The notes under the pieces were generated by a model. That model had not been told where the DNA came from, did no database searches, and saw only the letters and a list, made by a program, of their open reading frames with translations. Below are positions 8,226 through 16,137 of a stretch of 64,000 nucleotides of DNA, piece by piece. The position numbers were made by a program, and so were the translations under genes. How positions within the stretch are numbered: the stretch's first letter is position 1; every line of letters begins with the position of its first letter. Source of the DNA: DASXRU01 sp034665305 (GTDB taxonomy: Bacteria; Acidobacteriota; Blastocatellia; Pyrinomonadales; Pyrinomonadaceae); assembly GCA_034665305.1 (NCBI GenBank), contig JAXDFZ010000006.1, forward strand, positions 28,751-92,750, in the 5' to 3' direction.

Positions 8226-9212
8226 CTAGAAGTTCCGGCGCAGATCCATTCCGGTGTAAAAGCTCGCGACCTGATCCGCATAGCCATTGAACATTAGTGT
8301 TTCTCGCATTCCGAATTCACCGATGCGCCGCTCTCGCGCCTGGCTCCAGCGCGGGTGATTCACCTGTGGATTTACGTTCGAATAGAATCCGTACTCGTCG
8401 GGGCCAGCCAGGTTCCACGTTGTCGGCGGCTCAGAATCCACCAGACTGATCTTCACAATCGACTTAATTCCCTTGAACCCGTACTTCCAGGGCACGACCA
8501 GGCGCAACGGCGCGCCGTCCTGCGGCGGCATCGACGCGCCGTAAAGTCCGCTGGCCAGAATTGTCAGTGGATGCATGGCTTCGTCCAGCCGCAAACCCTC
8601 TACGTACGGCCAGTCCAATCCGCTGCTGACGGGATACGGCATGCGTTTCGGATCGTAAAGAGTTTCGAAGGCTACATAGCGTGCGGTTGATAGTGGTTCC
8701 ACTTGTTTGAGGAGCGCAGCCAGCGGAAATCCAACCCAGGGAATCACCATCGACCAACCTTCCACACAGCGATGGCGGTAGATACGTTCTTCCGGCGGAG
8801 CGATTTTCAATAAATCGTCGATATCGTAGGTCCTGGGTTTGTTTACCAGACCGGTGATTGAAACTGTCCATGGCCGTGAGACAAACCCGCGGGCAGCGGC
8901 GGCGACCGCACGCTTGTCGGAGTCAAACTCGTAAAAATTGTTGTAATTGGTGATGTCTTCGAGCGATGTTAGCTTTTCGTTTACCGTGAATCCGCTGGCG
9001 GCTGCATCGCCGGACGGGGCGGTGACTACGTCGGCAATTTGGGCGCGGGGTGCGACAACTGCGGGAGGAGGATTCAGCTGGCGATACAGCAAACCGGTGG
9101 CGGCTGTGGTTCCGGCCAGCGCGGCAACGCGCATAAACGTCCGCCGGCCCAAATAGGTTTTCTGGTCGGTAATTTCACTCGACTTGATATCGTCAGGTTT
9201 CTTAATCAGCAT
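8226..9212 (-). CDS. msrP: MsrP: molybdopterin catalytic subunit of periplasmic methionine sulfoxide reductase
   Basis: A 328-residue YedY-family oxidoreductase of the sulfite-oxidase fold. The N-terminus carries a twin-arginine signal (GRRTFMRVAALAG at about 22-34), so it is folded with Mo-MPT in the cytosol and exported by Tat. The Mo-ligating cysteine is Cys149 in RHRCVEGWSMVIPW. GAPLRLVVPWKYGFKGIKSI is the conserved C-terminal cofactor-binding stretch. It forms an operon with msrQ. Confidence 0.95.
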   Translation of the reverse strand: MLIKKPDDIKSSEITDQKTYLGRRTFMRVAALAGTTAATGLLYRQLNPPPAVVAPRAQIADVVTAPSGDAAASGFTVNEKLTSLEDITNYNNFYEFDSDKRAVAAAARGFVSRPWTVSITGLVNKPRTYDIDDLLKIAPPEERIYRHRCVEGWSMVIPWVGFPLAALLKQVEPLSTARYVAFETLYDPKRMPYPVSSGLDWPYVEGLRLDEAMHPLTILASGLYGASMPPQDGAPLRLVVPWKYGFKGIKSIVKISLVDSEPPTTWNLAGPDEYGFYSNVNPQVNHPRWSQARERRIGEFGMRETLMFNGYADQVASFYTGMDLRRNF

Positions 9213-9248
9213 GGTGACTCAACTTCGATGATCTGCGAAGGAATTACG

Positions 9249-9350
9249 GATGCCAGCCGATTGCAGATTGCAGAATGCGGATTTCGGATTAATACAGGAC
9301 CCCGCCTTTCTTTCTCAATCCGCAGTCCGCATTCTGCAGTCAGCAATCGG
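9249..9350. repeat. Family F palindromic repeat
   Basis: GCCGATTGCAGATTGCAGAATGCGGATTTCGG is mirrored by CCGCAGTCCGCATTCTGCAGTCAGCAATCGGC. The stem is about 30 bp with mismatches. It lies between the divergent msrP and transporter genes. Confidence 0.8.
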
Positions 9351-9423
9351 CTTGAGTGCTCGCGCTTTGAAAGATTAGTATCCCACGGTCTTTTTGCTTA
9401 ATGAAGCGCCTGGAGGCTTGCTA

Positions 9424-10968
9424 GTGATTGATGATAACGGCCAATCGCCGGATCCCGATGGAATTCCCCAGCCAGAGATCCGGGATCATGCGGACGTTCG
9501 GGGAAAATTGATTCGCTGGGCGATCATCCTCGGCGTAGGCTTTGGCATCGCGTTACTTCCGGTCCCCGAGGGAATCACGCCGCAGTCGTGGCGCTTGTTG
9601 GCGATCTTTGCCGCCACTATCGTCGGCTCGATTCTGCGGCCGATACCCGGCGGTGCGATGGTCTTGCTGGGCGTATCTGCGCTCGGGATCACCGGCGCTC
9701 TGCCAATCAGGGCGGCGCTCGGCGGCTACTCCGATCCAATCGTTTGGCTGGTGTTGGCGGCGTTCTTTATTTCCCGCGCCATGATCAAGACCGGGCTGGG
9801 ACGGCGTATTGCCTTCCTTTTCATACGCACCATCGGTCATCACACGCTGGGTTTGGGTTACGCGCTCATCTCAACCGACTTTGTACTCGCCAGTATTATC
9901 CCTTCCACGGGCGCGCGCTCGGGCGGGGTAGTGTTCCCTATTGCCAAGAGCCTTTCGGAGGCTTACGAGTCAAAGCCGGGGCCGACAGCGGGACGTCTGG
10001 GCGCGTTCCTGATGGTGCTGTGCTACCAGTGCGACGTAATCATCTGCGCCACCTTCATCACCGGTCAGGCTTCGAATATTTTGATCGCAAAGTTTGCCCA
10101 GCAAACCACCGGCATCGAGTTGACCTATCTGAGTTGGTTGTTGGGCGCGATCGTACCGGCGTTGATTTCGTTGGCCGTTGTACCGCAATTGCTTTACCGC
10201 GTTTTTCCGCCGGAGATTAAGAAAACTCCGGCCGCGGCAGAGTTTGCCCGGAACGAACTGCGGCGCATGGGCAAGATGAGCCGTGCAGAAAAGATTCTGT
10301 TGGCAGTCTTTGTCGTAGTCGCTGTTATGTGGATGATTCGCGGGCTGGCCGGGCTAATCCCGAGTGTCGGCGCGGTGGTTCCTTCCGGACGGTTCATCGC
10401 GTTTCTCACTTATGTAGCGAATCTTGATTACGCAATTCCGCCTTTGCTGGGAGTTTGCGCCTTACTGTTGACGGGAGTGCTGACCTGGAACGACGCGCTC
10501 AGCGAAAAACCGGCGTGGGATGTTTTCATCTGGTACGGCGGTTTGGTGCGTATGGCCGAAGCCCTCGGCGAAACCGGCATCACAAAACGATTTGCCGAGA
10601 CTGCGGCAGGATTTACCAGTGGATGGAAGTGGTGGTTGGCCCTGGGCGCGCTGCTGCTGCTTTATTTTTACGCCCATTACGGTTTTGCAAGCATTACTGC
10701 GCATGCCACCGCGATGTACGTTCCGTTTCTGGTGGTCATCATTGCCGCGGGGGCGCCGCCATACTTAGCGGTGCTTTCGCTCGCTTACTTTTCAAACCTG
10801 GATGCGGCGTTGACGCATTATGGAACGACGCCCGCCCCAATTTATTTTGGCGCTGGTTACGTTTCGCAGCGGCAATGGTGGTTGTTGGGCTTAATGGTGT
10901 CGATTCCGAACATCCTGATCTGGACAATATTCGGTTTTGGCTGGTGGAAGTTGCTGCGTTGGTGGTAG
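9424..10968 (+). CDS. DASS-family (SLC13-like) anion transporter
   Basis: A polytopic inner-membrane carrier of 514 residues with about twelve hydrophobic segments. It is related to the plant/bacterial 2-oxoglutarate-malate translocator (SodiT) branch of the divalent anion/sodium symporters. Diagnostic stretches are IIPSTGARSGGVVFPIAKSL (the SNT-like substrate and cation loop, here STG) and the C-terminal SNLDAALTHYGTTPAPIYFG. An in-frame TTG at 9394 is possible, but GTG 9424 has GGAGG at 9412-9416 with ideal 7-base spacing and is chosen. The substrate is probably a C4/C5 dicarboxylate, but this is not proven. A family A repeat follows. Confidence 0.85.
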   Translation: MIDDNGQSPDPDGIPQPEIRDHADVRGKLIRWAIILGVGFGIALLPVPEGITPQSWRLLAIFAATIVGSILRPIPGGAMVLLGVSALGITGALPIRAALGGYSDPIVWLVLAAFFISRAMIKTGLGRRIAFLFIRTIGHHTLGLGYALISTDFVLASIIPSTGARSGGVVFPIAKSLSEAYESKPGPTAGRLGAFLMVLCYQCDVIICATFITGQASNILIAKFAQQTTGIELTYLSWLLGAIVPALISLAVVPQLLYRVFPPEIKKTPAAAEFARNELRRMGKMSRAEKILLAVFVVVAVMWMIRGLAGLIPSVGAVVPSGRFIAFLTYVANLDYAIPPLLGVCALLLTGVLTWNDALSEKPAWDVFIWYGGLVRMAEALGETGITKRFAETAAGFTSGWKWWLALGALLLLYFYAHYGFASITAHATAMYVPFLVVIIAAGAPPYLAVLSLAYFSNLDAALTHYGTTPAPIYFGAGYVSQRQWWLLGLMVSIPNILIWTIFGFGWWKLLRWW

Positions 10969-10974
10969 CGGATA

Positions 10975-11016
10975 TGGAGTGCGCCGGCAGAGCGAAGCGG
11001 CGACGGCGCTTTGGAT
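10975..11016 (+). repeat. Family A repeat, single copy
   Basis: A near-perfect copy (core GCAGAGCGAAGCGGCGACGG) seven bases after the transporter stop codon. It lies where a transcription end would be expected. Confidence 0.8.
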
Positions 11017-11097
11017 TGCTTCGTGATCGCCGTACTTCCAACTAAACCATTGAAGAAAAAGAACGCTAAGTCAGTTGTGGAAACGTTAAGGGATTGT

Positions 11098-11508
11098 ATG
11101 GCAGGCTATTCACAAACCCCGCTCGTAAGAAAGCTCGGAATCAAAGAAGGATTCAAACTAGCGATTATTGGTGCGCCGAACGATTTTGAGAGCACGCTGG
11201 TTCCGCTGCCGGAAAACGTATCAATCAATAGTCGCGGGCGCGGCGCGCTTGATTGCGCGCTGCTCTTTGTCAAAAAAGAATCGCAGCTACGGCAAAAGTT
11301 TTCCCTATTAGCGGCAAAACTGCAATCGAATGGAATGATTTGGGTGGCTTGGCCTAAGAAGAGTTCCGGCGTGGCAACTGATCTTACATTCACAAATGTG
11401 CAGGCAATTGGTTTAGCTGCGGGCCTGGTGGATGTGAAGATTTGTGCGATTGATGAAGTCTGGTCGGGCCTGAAATTTGTTTTTCGTTTGAAAGATCGGG
11501 CGAAGTGA
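11098..11508 (+). CDS. DUF3052 family protein
   Basis: A 136-residue soluble protein starting MAGYSQTPLVRKLGIKEGFK, the conserved opening of DUF3052. The body has GALDCALLFVKKESQL and the hydrophobic run GMIWVAWPKKSSGVATDLT, both family hallmarks. The open frame extends 29 codons further upstream into repeat DNA. ATG 11098 is preferred because AAGGGA at 11088-11093 provides a ribosome-binding site. No biochemical role is established for the family. Confidence 0.85.
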   Translation: MAGYSQTPLVRKLGIKEGFKLAIIGAPNDFESTLVPLPENVSINSRGRGALDCALLFVKKESQLRQKFSLLAAKLQSNGMIWVAWPKKSSGVATDLTFTNVQAIGLAAGLVDVKICAIDEVWSGLKFVFRLKDRAK

Positions 11509-12004
11509 TAGCACGGAAGTCATCCGCAGATTTCGCAGATTACACAGAACGGTTTACACAGAACAGTTGCGTCGAGATCTAACTATCTGTGTAATCTGCG
11601 GACCTGATTTCGTTTTCTCAATCCGAAATCCGAAATCTGCACTCCGCAATCGGACGCTATGTTCGCCACCGCGCGTAGCCGGAAAATTGTTTTGTGACTT
11701 GATGGTCCATCCGGAACAACTAATAGTTGGCCCAACGCGGAGACTGTCGCACCTATTGAGCGCGACAGATGGCGAACGGTTTCTGGCATTTTGGGAAACG
11801 TGCTTGTTTGCTAGATCATTTTGATCGCCACTGCACAAAAGTTTTCCGGTGAATGCATTCTCTTACACAAAGTGCGAAATATTTTCTGATCAAATATCCT
11901 CTCTGCAAACAAGCGGTTGCGCAAAATAAAAAACAACTCTCGCGTCGTTGCGATGAAGTTTTGATCGCAAAAAAGAGTTGGACCATCGACGGGCGAGAAA
12001 GCAG
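11509..12004. other. Gene-poor interval with family G and F repeats
   Basis: 11519-11605 is a family G repeat (GCAGATTTCGCAGATTACAC and opposed CTGTGTAATCTGCGGA). 11608-11655 is a family F half. The rest to 12004 is visibly AT-richer. Short open frames exist (11567-11824, 11853-12236), but they have no family resemblance, run through repeats and lack ribosome-binding sites. I do not call them genes. Confidence 0.6.
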
Positions 12005-12032
12005 TTGCAAAAAAGTCTCGCGTAACTATAAT
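12005..12032 (+). promoter_or_regulatory. Sigma70-type promoter
   Basis: TTGCAA at 12005-12010, a 16-base spacer, and a perfect TATAAT at 12027-12032. Expected transcription start is about 12039. It points at the zinc-ribbon gene 360 bases downstream, implying a long 5' leader. Confidence 0.65.
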
Positions 12033-12039
12033 CCCGATC

Positions 12040-12402
12040 CCTTGCTGTCACAGGTCGGAATTGCAGCGGATCGAAAACGCGAAGATTGTTACCCTCGTAG
12101 AGGCGCTATCATAAAAATCTCGCTTCGAAACCTGCCTGAGACGGAATTGAGTTTTATCCGCAAGCGCACCCGCATATGTTGGTCAGCGGTGCCACCAGCA
12201 AGGAATAGACGGCCGGCCCACATCCCTGCGGGGTGACGCACGGTTATCTAAGGCGATCGCCCCGATCATCCGGGGCAGATAGCCAAACTCAACAAATGAA
12301 ATTGTTTGCTTGGAAGGAGCGCAAGTGTTGCGCCCCAGGGTCGAAGTGTCTTTGCTCAAAGCAACCGCCCCCAATTGGTTTGCTTTGTGAAATGGAGCGT
12401 TG
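12040..12402 (+). ncRNA. Candidate structured leader RNA or small RNA
   Basis: Between the promoter and the zinc-ribbon gene several stems can be drawn. CATCCC/GGGGTG (about 12219-12233) is followed directly by ACGCA. GGTTATCT at 12242-12249 pairs with AGATAGCC at 12277-12284 and encloses GCCCCG/CGGGGC (12259-12264 with 12271-12276). GCGCAA-GTG-TTGCGC is near 12322. CAAAGCAA pairs with TTGCTTTG just before the TGGAG ribosome-binding site. The GACGCA...CTAAGG...GATAGCC skeleton faintly recalls c-di-GMP-I riboswitches, but the GCAAACC box is absent. No known family is assigned. It could be a cis-regulatory leader or an independent small RNA. Confidence 0.4.
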
Positions 12403-13032
12403 ATGATGGAATCGCCTGCAGTGGAAGTAGATCTGAAGAAGTGTCCTCGATGTGCTGAATCCTTACCGTTGGCCGAATTCGGCGTCTGCCGCGCCCGCAA
12501 GGACGGTCTGAATCTTTACTGTAAACAATGCATTCGCAAGCGCATTGCCCAGAGCCGCCAGGCCATGCGGGAATACAAGAACGCCCGCAATCGCAACGGC
12601 GTAAATCTGCTGGGCACGCATTCTACCGGCGAAATTGAAGCACCGGTGGAGTATTCGGCGTTGTATGTCGCGCGGATGCTGAAGAAGATGACGCCCGCCG
12701 AACGTGTGCGCGAAGCCATCAGAGGCGGCGCCCGTACGCAGAAGCAGATTGCGCATGAAACGAAACTGGCAAAAGACGAGATAGGCGATGCCCTCGCGAA
12801 CCTGCTTTTGTGGACGCACGAGATTCGGACCAAAATGGTGGATAACACCCGGATGTATTTCCTGAATGAAACCGAGGAAGAGCGCGCCCTGCTGGCGGCC
12901 GAACGCAACCGGCGTTCGATTTTCCCGGTGCGACCCGAAGCTGAGCCGTCGTTTAGTTCACTTCGCGTTCTGATGCCCGGAAATCATGCGACCAAGCCGG
13001 ACGCGAGGCCCGGCGTCTGGGTTGCTGCCTAA
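12403..13032 (+). CDS. Zinc-ribbon / helix-turn-helix protein of unknown function
   Basis: A 209-residue protein. The N-terminal zinc ribbon is CPRC (about 14-17) plus CKQC (about 41-44), with the intervening LPLAEFGVCRARKDGLNLY typical of small ribbon modules in HNH-like and phage-type proteins. A basic helix follows (RKRIAQSRQAMREYKNARNR). The middle (MTPAERVREAIRGGARTQKQ then IAHETKLAKDEIGDALANLL) looks like a winged-helix DNA-binding domain. The C-terminus is low-complexity. ATG 12403 or 12406 follows TGGAG at 12393; a TTG at 12400 is also in frame. The unusually long, structured leader suggests post-transcriptional control. A nucleic-acid-binding role is likely but not shown. Confidence 0.65.
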   Translation: MMESPAVEVDLKKCPRCAESLPLAEFGVCRARKDGLNLYCKQCIRKRIAQSRQAMREYKNARNRNGVNLLGTHSTGEIEAPVEYSALYVARMLKKMTPAERVREAIRGGARTQKQIAHETKLAKDEIGDALANLLLWTHEIRTKMVDNTRMYFLNETEEERALLAAERNRRSIFPVRPEAEPSFSSLRVLMPGNHATKPDARPGVWVAA

Positions 13033-13070
13033 AGCAATAACGACGAGCGTGATTGAGAACCAAGGCGGGG

Positions 13071-13148
13071 GCAGTAGCCCGACCGCTAGGCAGGGCTCCC
13101 GCTCGCTTGCACTTGATCGGAGCCCTCCCTTACGGTCGGGCTACTGCC
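13071..13148. repeat. Family B inverted repeat
   Basis: GCAGTAGCCCGACCGCTAGG... is mirrored by ...TTACGGTCGGGCTACTGC. It lies exactly between the convergent zinc-ribbon and bcp genes, where it could act as a two-way transcription barrier. Confidence 0.85.
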
Positions 13149-13168
13149 CCGCTAACGCGGCCTGAATG

Positions 13169-13627
13169 TCAGGCGGCAAAGGCGTTCAGGACTTCTTCGG
13201 CATGGCCTTCGGGCTTCACCTTGTTGAAGATTTTCTTGATACGGCCCTTCTCATCGATCAGAAAAGTCATGCGGTGCAATCCCATGTAAGTGCGGCCCAT
13301 GAACTTTTTCTCACCATAAGTGCCATAAGCTTCAGAAACGGCGCGGTCTGTGTCACTCAACAACGTAAACGGCAGGTCATACTTAGCGGCAAACTTCTTA
13401 TGTTTCGCCGCGGTATCCAGGGAAACTCCTAAAACCTGGATGCCTTTTCGCGTGAGTTTGGAGTGCGAATCGCGAAATGAGCACGCTTCCTTAGTGCAGC
13501 CGGGCGTGTCGTCTTTAGGGTAGAAATAGAGTACAACCTTCTGGCCGCGGAAATCGGAAAGCTTGACGGTGTTGCCCTCGGCATCGGGCACCTTGAAGTC
13601 CGGAGCTTTGTCACCTTCTTTAAGCAT
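13169..13627 (-). CDS. bcp: Thioredoxin-dependent peroxiredoxin, Bcp/PrxQ type
   Basis: A 152-residue atypical 2-Cys peroxiredoxin that reduces hydroperoxides with thioredoxin. The peroxidatic and resolving cysteines are five residues apart in TPGCTKEAC near residues 44-50, the PrxQ pattern. Other landmarks are GDKAPDFKVPDAEG at the start, VVLYFYPKDDTPGCT and GVSLD. The frame extends to a TTG at 13675 with an ATG at 13666. ATG 13627 (MLKEGDKAPDF) matches the family start and is used here, but a longer N-terminus cannot be excluded. Confidence 0.93.
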   Translation of the reverse strand: MLKEGDKAPDFKVPDAEGNTVKLSDFRGQKVVLYFYPKDDTPGCTKEACSFRDSHSKLTRKGIQVLGVSLDTAAKHKKFAAKYDLPFTLLSDTDRAVSEAYGTYGEKKFMGRTYMGLHRMTFLIDEKGRIKKIFNKVKPEGHAEEVLNAFAA

Positions 13628-13721
13628 CGCAGGGTTTACCTTTCGGAATTCGAGCGAATCCATCATAGCGGTCAAATTTATGTCGCCCCTCTCGGGGCTT
13701 GGCTTCTGATGGTGGCATCTT

Positions 13722-13770
13722 ACCCACAGCTTGCGCTGTGGGCTACGAATATTTCGTTGGCTGCGCCAAC
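13722..13770. repeat. Family E double hairpin repeat
   Basis: ACCCACAGCTTGCGCTGTGGGCT (13722-13744) followed by GTTGGCTGCGCCAAC (13756-13770) makes two adjacent short hairpins. The same two-hairpin unit occurs at 55697-55744 (opposite order) and 55852-55900. Confidence 0.8.
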
Positions 13771-13803
13771 TAATTGACCGTCAACTGAACCGATTGAGCT
13801 TTC

Positions 13804-14250
13804 ATGCCAAAGAAATCAAATTATTGGATGGTGAAACAGGAACCCGAAGCGTATTCATGGGATGATCTGGTGCGCGATGGCAAAACGGATTGGACCGGCG
13901 TACGGAATTTTCAGGCCCGAAACAACCTGCGCCAAATGAAGGAGGGTGACCGCGTGCTCTTTTACCATTCCGGGACGGGCAAGGCGGTCGTCGGCATTGC
14001 GGAAGTTGCGAAAGCAGCCTATCCCGACCCGACGGCGGACGACCCACAGTGGGTGGCAGTTGATATTAAGCCCGTAAAGCCGCTCGGTGAGCCGGTGCCG
14101 CTGGCCGCGATTCGCTATCACGATAAGCTCGCCAACCTGCCGCTGATCAGGCAGTCACAACTGTCGGTAATGCCGCTGACAAAGGAAGAGTTTGAAGTTA
14201 TCGTCGCGATCGGCGATGAAAAAACCAAAAAGAAGTCGAGGAAAAAATAG
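13804..14250 (+). CDS. EVE domain protein
   Basis: A 148-residue single EVE (PUA/YTH-like) domain with the family opening NYWMVKQEPEAYSWDDL, then TDWTGVRNFQARNNLRQMKE and GDRVLFYHSG. The aromatic cage residues that read modified bases (W, F/Y) are present. The C-terminus is a lysine-rich tail (TKKKSRKK). EVE proteins bind modified nucleic-acid bases and are related to human THYN1. The downstream VOC gene starts directly after the stop (TAG-ATG), so the two are an operon. Confidence 0.93.
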   Translation: MPKKSNYWMVKQEPEAYSWDDLVRDGKTDWTGVRNFQARNNLRQMKEGDRVLFYHSGTGKAVVGIAEVAKAAYPDPTADDPQWVAVDIKPVKPLGEPVPLAAIRYHDKLANLPLIRQSQLSVMPLTKEEFEVIVAIGDEKTKKKSRKK

Positions 14251-14634
14251 ATGTCGATGCAAATGGGTTATGTGATGGTCGTGGTGTCGGACATGAAGCG
14301 GTCAGTTGAGTTTTATCGCGACACGCTGGGAATTCCACTGAAATTCGAATCTCCGGAATGGACGGAGTTCGTCACGGGAACGACCACGCTGGCGCTGCAC
14401 GGTGGCGGCGTGCCGCAGGAACACTCCGGTGCGCCCAGTGGTGGCAAAGCCGCGGGATCGGCCTCAATCGGGTTCAATGTTGAGGATCTGGATAAGACTT
14501 TCGAAGAGTTAAGTGGAAAAGGCGTGAGGTTCGTAATGCCACCGACTGATCAGCCGGAAAATGGGATCAAACTGGCTGTCGCGCTTGATCCGGACGGTGC
14601 GGGCATCTCGTTCGCACAATTTCTGAAAAAGTGA
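14251..14634 (+). CDS. VOC superfamily (glyoxalase/bleomycin-resistance fold) protein
   Basis: A 127-residue protein with two beta-alpha-beta-beta-beta modules. It starts MGYVMVVVSDMKRSVEFYRD with DTLGIPLKFE, and the second module has IGFNVEDLDKTFEELSGKG ending VALDPDGAGISFAQFLKK. Family members use a metal in the paired barrel for isomerase, dioxygenase or resistance functions. Candidate ligands (His of LALHGG, Glu or Asp near the end) are not enough to assign a reaction. The start codon is the base after the EVE stop, so the genes are translationally coupled. Confidence 0.85.
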   Translation: MSMQMGYVMVVVSDMKRSVEFYRDTLGIPLKFESPEWTEFVTGTTTLALHGGGVPQEHSGAPSGGKAAGSASIGFNVEDLDKTFEELSGKGVRFVMPPTDQPENGIKLAVALDPDGAGISFAQFLKK

Positions 14635-14717
14635 GACGGCGCAAATGCGACCGGGGTGCGAATTAGCGGAAGGCAGGAGCTAGTTCGCCAGATCAGCACG
14701 CCGCTTCGCAGAATTAC

Positions 14718-14800
14718 GGTGCTGGTTCACGCGACTGGGGTGCTAAAACACACGACTGCGGTGCTCGTTCACACGAGCGGCGTCCTAGTTCACATCATTC
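14718..14800. repeat. Degenerate 21-bp tandem repeat
   Basis: Units of 21 bp begin GGTGCTGGTTCACGCGACTG at 14718, 14739, 14760 and (weaker) 14781. The common words are GGTGCT, TTCAC and CGACTG. It lies in the 440-bp gene-free stretch before selD; fainter related words occur back to about 14650. Confidence 0.7.
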
Positions 14801-14895
14801 AGCAGAATAAAACCACTTAGCTTCCTGGCCCTCCAGCGTCTTTGTATCCTGTAAATCCTGTCAAGCCATATTCTGTTGCGGCAGTGCCCTAATTT

Positions 14896-14966
14896 GTAAC
14901 GCAAACTGTTAGTTTGCGATGTCGAGTGGCATTCTAACGGGCGCGCAAACTAACAGTTTGCGTTAC
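14896..14966. repeat. REP pair, family C (related to the transposase-flanking REPs)
   Basis: GTAACGCAAACTGTTAGTTT (from 14896) and its inverse ending AACAGTTTGCGTTAC at 14966 face each other across about 25 bp. Each half is itself palindromic around AACTGTTAGTT. These are the same sequences that flank the transposase at 17704-18378. Confidence 0.9.
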
Positions 14967-15073
14967 AGAAAATCCTTTGTTGCGGAGTGCCGCAACGGGA
15001 TAATTATCGCTCTATTTGCTATAAAGAAGTCACTACTGCGTGGCCGGTTGTCACATGAAAGGAGCGAATCGAA

Positions 15074-16105
15074 ATGCGTTTGACCGAAATGGTCGCGTGC
15101 TCTGGTTGAGCGGCTAAGCTCGATCCCAGCATCCTCGCTCAAGTTTTGAGCGGGCTACCAAAACAACCGAATGACCCAAATGTTCTGGTTGGCTTTGACA
15201 CCGCCGACGACGCCGGAGTGTACCGACTGCGCGACGATCTCGCGATTGTGCAGACAGTCGATTTTTTCACGCCAATCGTTGACGATCCCTACGACTTTGG
15301 ACGCATCGCGGCCCTGAATTCGATCAACGACGTTTGGGCGATGGCGGGAACACCGCTGACTGCCCTCGCGATTACGTGTTTTCCCAAGAAAGGAGTCGAC
15401 CCGGCGATTCTCGGCGAAATCATGCGCGGCGGCCAGGAAACGCTGAACCGGTATGGCGTGACGCTGATTGGCGGTCACAGTGTCGACAATCAACAGATCA
15501 TGTTTGGCTATTCAGTGACCGGCGTCATCGATCCGACAAAGATTGCCACGAACGCGGGAGCGCAGGTGGGCGATGTAATCATTCTGACGAAGCCAATTGG
15601 CACCGGCGTGATTTCCACCGGCATCAAACTTGGTAAAGCCAGCGAAGCCGTAGCCGCCAACTCAGTTGCCACGATGCTGACGCCCGGAAAGTACGCGGCC
15701 GAAGCCATGCGCGAATTCGGCGTCAAAGGCGCAACCGATGTGACGGGTTTTTCGCTGTTAGGTCATGCCTGGGAGATGGCGAAGGCCAGCAAAGTTACGA
15801 TCGAAATTGATGCCGCCGCTGTCCCGTTGCTCGACGGCGCTCTGGAACTGGCCAAGGCAGGAATGCTGACCAGCGGCGACAAGACAAATCGCGCATATGT
15901 CGGCGCCGATATCGAAATCGGAGCCGCGGTGGACGGAAACCTGTTGAAGTTGTTATTCGATCCACAGACCGCTGGAGGCATGCTAATCTCAATTTCTGAA
16001 GCTAAAAGCGCAGCGTTACTCGATGAATTGCGGAAAAACTATTCCGGGGCGAGTGTCATTGCCCGCGTGACATCGGCAGGCGCGCATAGCCTCAGGTTGA
16101 ATTGA
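15074..16105 (+). CDS. selD: Selenophosphate synthase SelD, selenocysteine-containing (UGA at 15107-15109)
   Basis: SelD makes selenophosphate from selenide and ATP, the selenium donor for Sec-tRNA, selenouridine and selenoneine. Read from ATG 15074 (AAAGGAG at 15058-15064, 9-base spacing), the N-terminus is MRLTEMVACSG-Sec-AAKLDP. The in-frame TGA falls at residue 12, where E. coli SelD has catalytic Cys17, and Lys15 matches E. coli Lys20. With UGA read as Sec the product is 343 residues, the family length. Downstream are FDTADDAGVY (ATP and Mg binding), GGHSVD and DVTGFSLLGH. A conventional caller would start at TTG 15146 and lose the active site. The egtB/senA-like gene follows 32 bp later, suggesting co-transcription. 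Confidence 0.95.
15107..15154 (+). promoter_or_regulatory. UGA Sec codon with bacterial SECIS hairpin in selD
   Basis: After TGA (15107-15109) a hairpin starts about 25 bases downstream. CGCTCA at 15136-15141 pairs perfectly with TGAGCG at 15147-15152 and extends by one G-T and one C-G pair to 15134/15154. The apical loop is AGTTT, with a G in the first two positions. The loop begins 32 bases after UGA, inside the 16-37 base range known for bacterial SECIS elements. Confidence 0.85.
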
Positions 16106-16137
16106 CATCGCAGTTTGAATAATCGTAATTGAAAGCC

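Noticed and set aside
11567..12236. Two open frames on the plus strand (11567-11824 and 11853-12236)
   Set aside because: No family resemblance and no ribosome-binding site; they cross repeats and the TATAAT promoter.
12200..12300. A c-di-GMP-I (GEMM) riboswitch
   Set aside because: GACGCA, CTAAGG and GATAGCC appear in order, but the GCAAACC segment and GNRA loop are missing and the spacing between boxes is too short.
15107..15109. In-frame TGA as evidence that selD is a pseudogene or frameshifted
   Set aside because: The frame is intact on both sides, the TGA is exactly at the catalytic Cys/Sec site, and a SECIS-like hairpin follows. Sec decoding explains it better.
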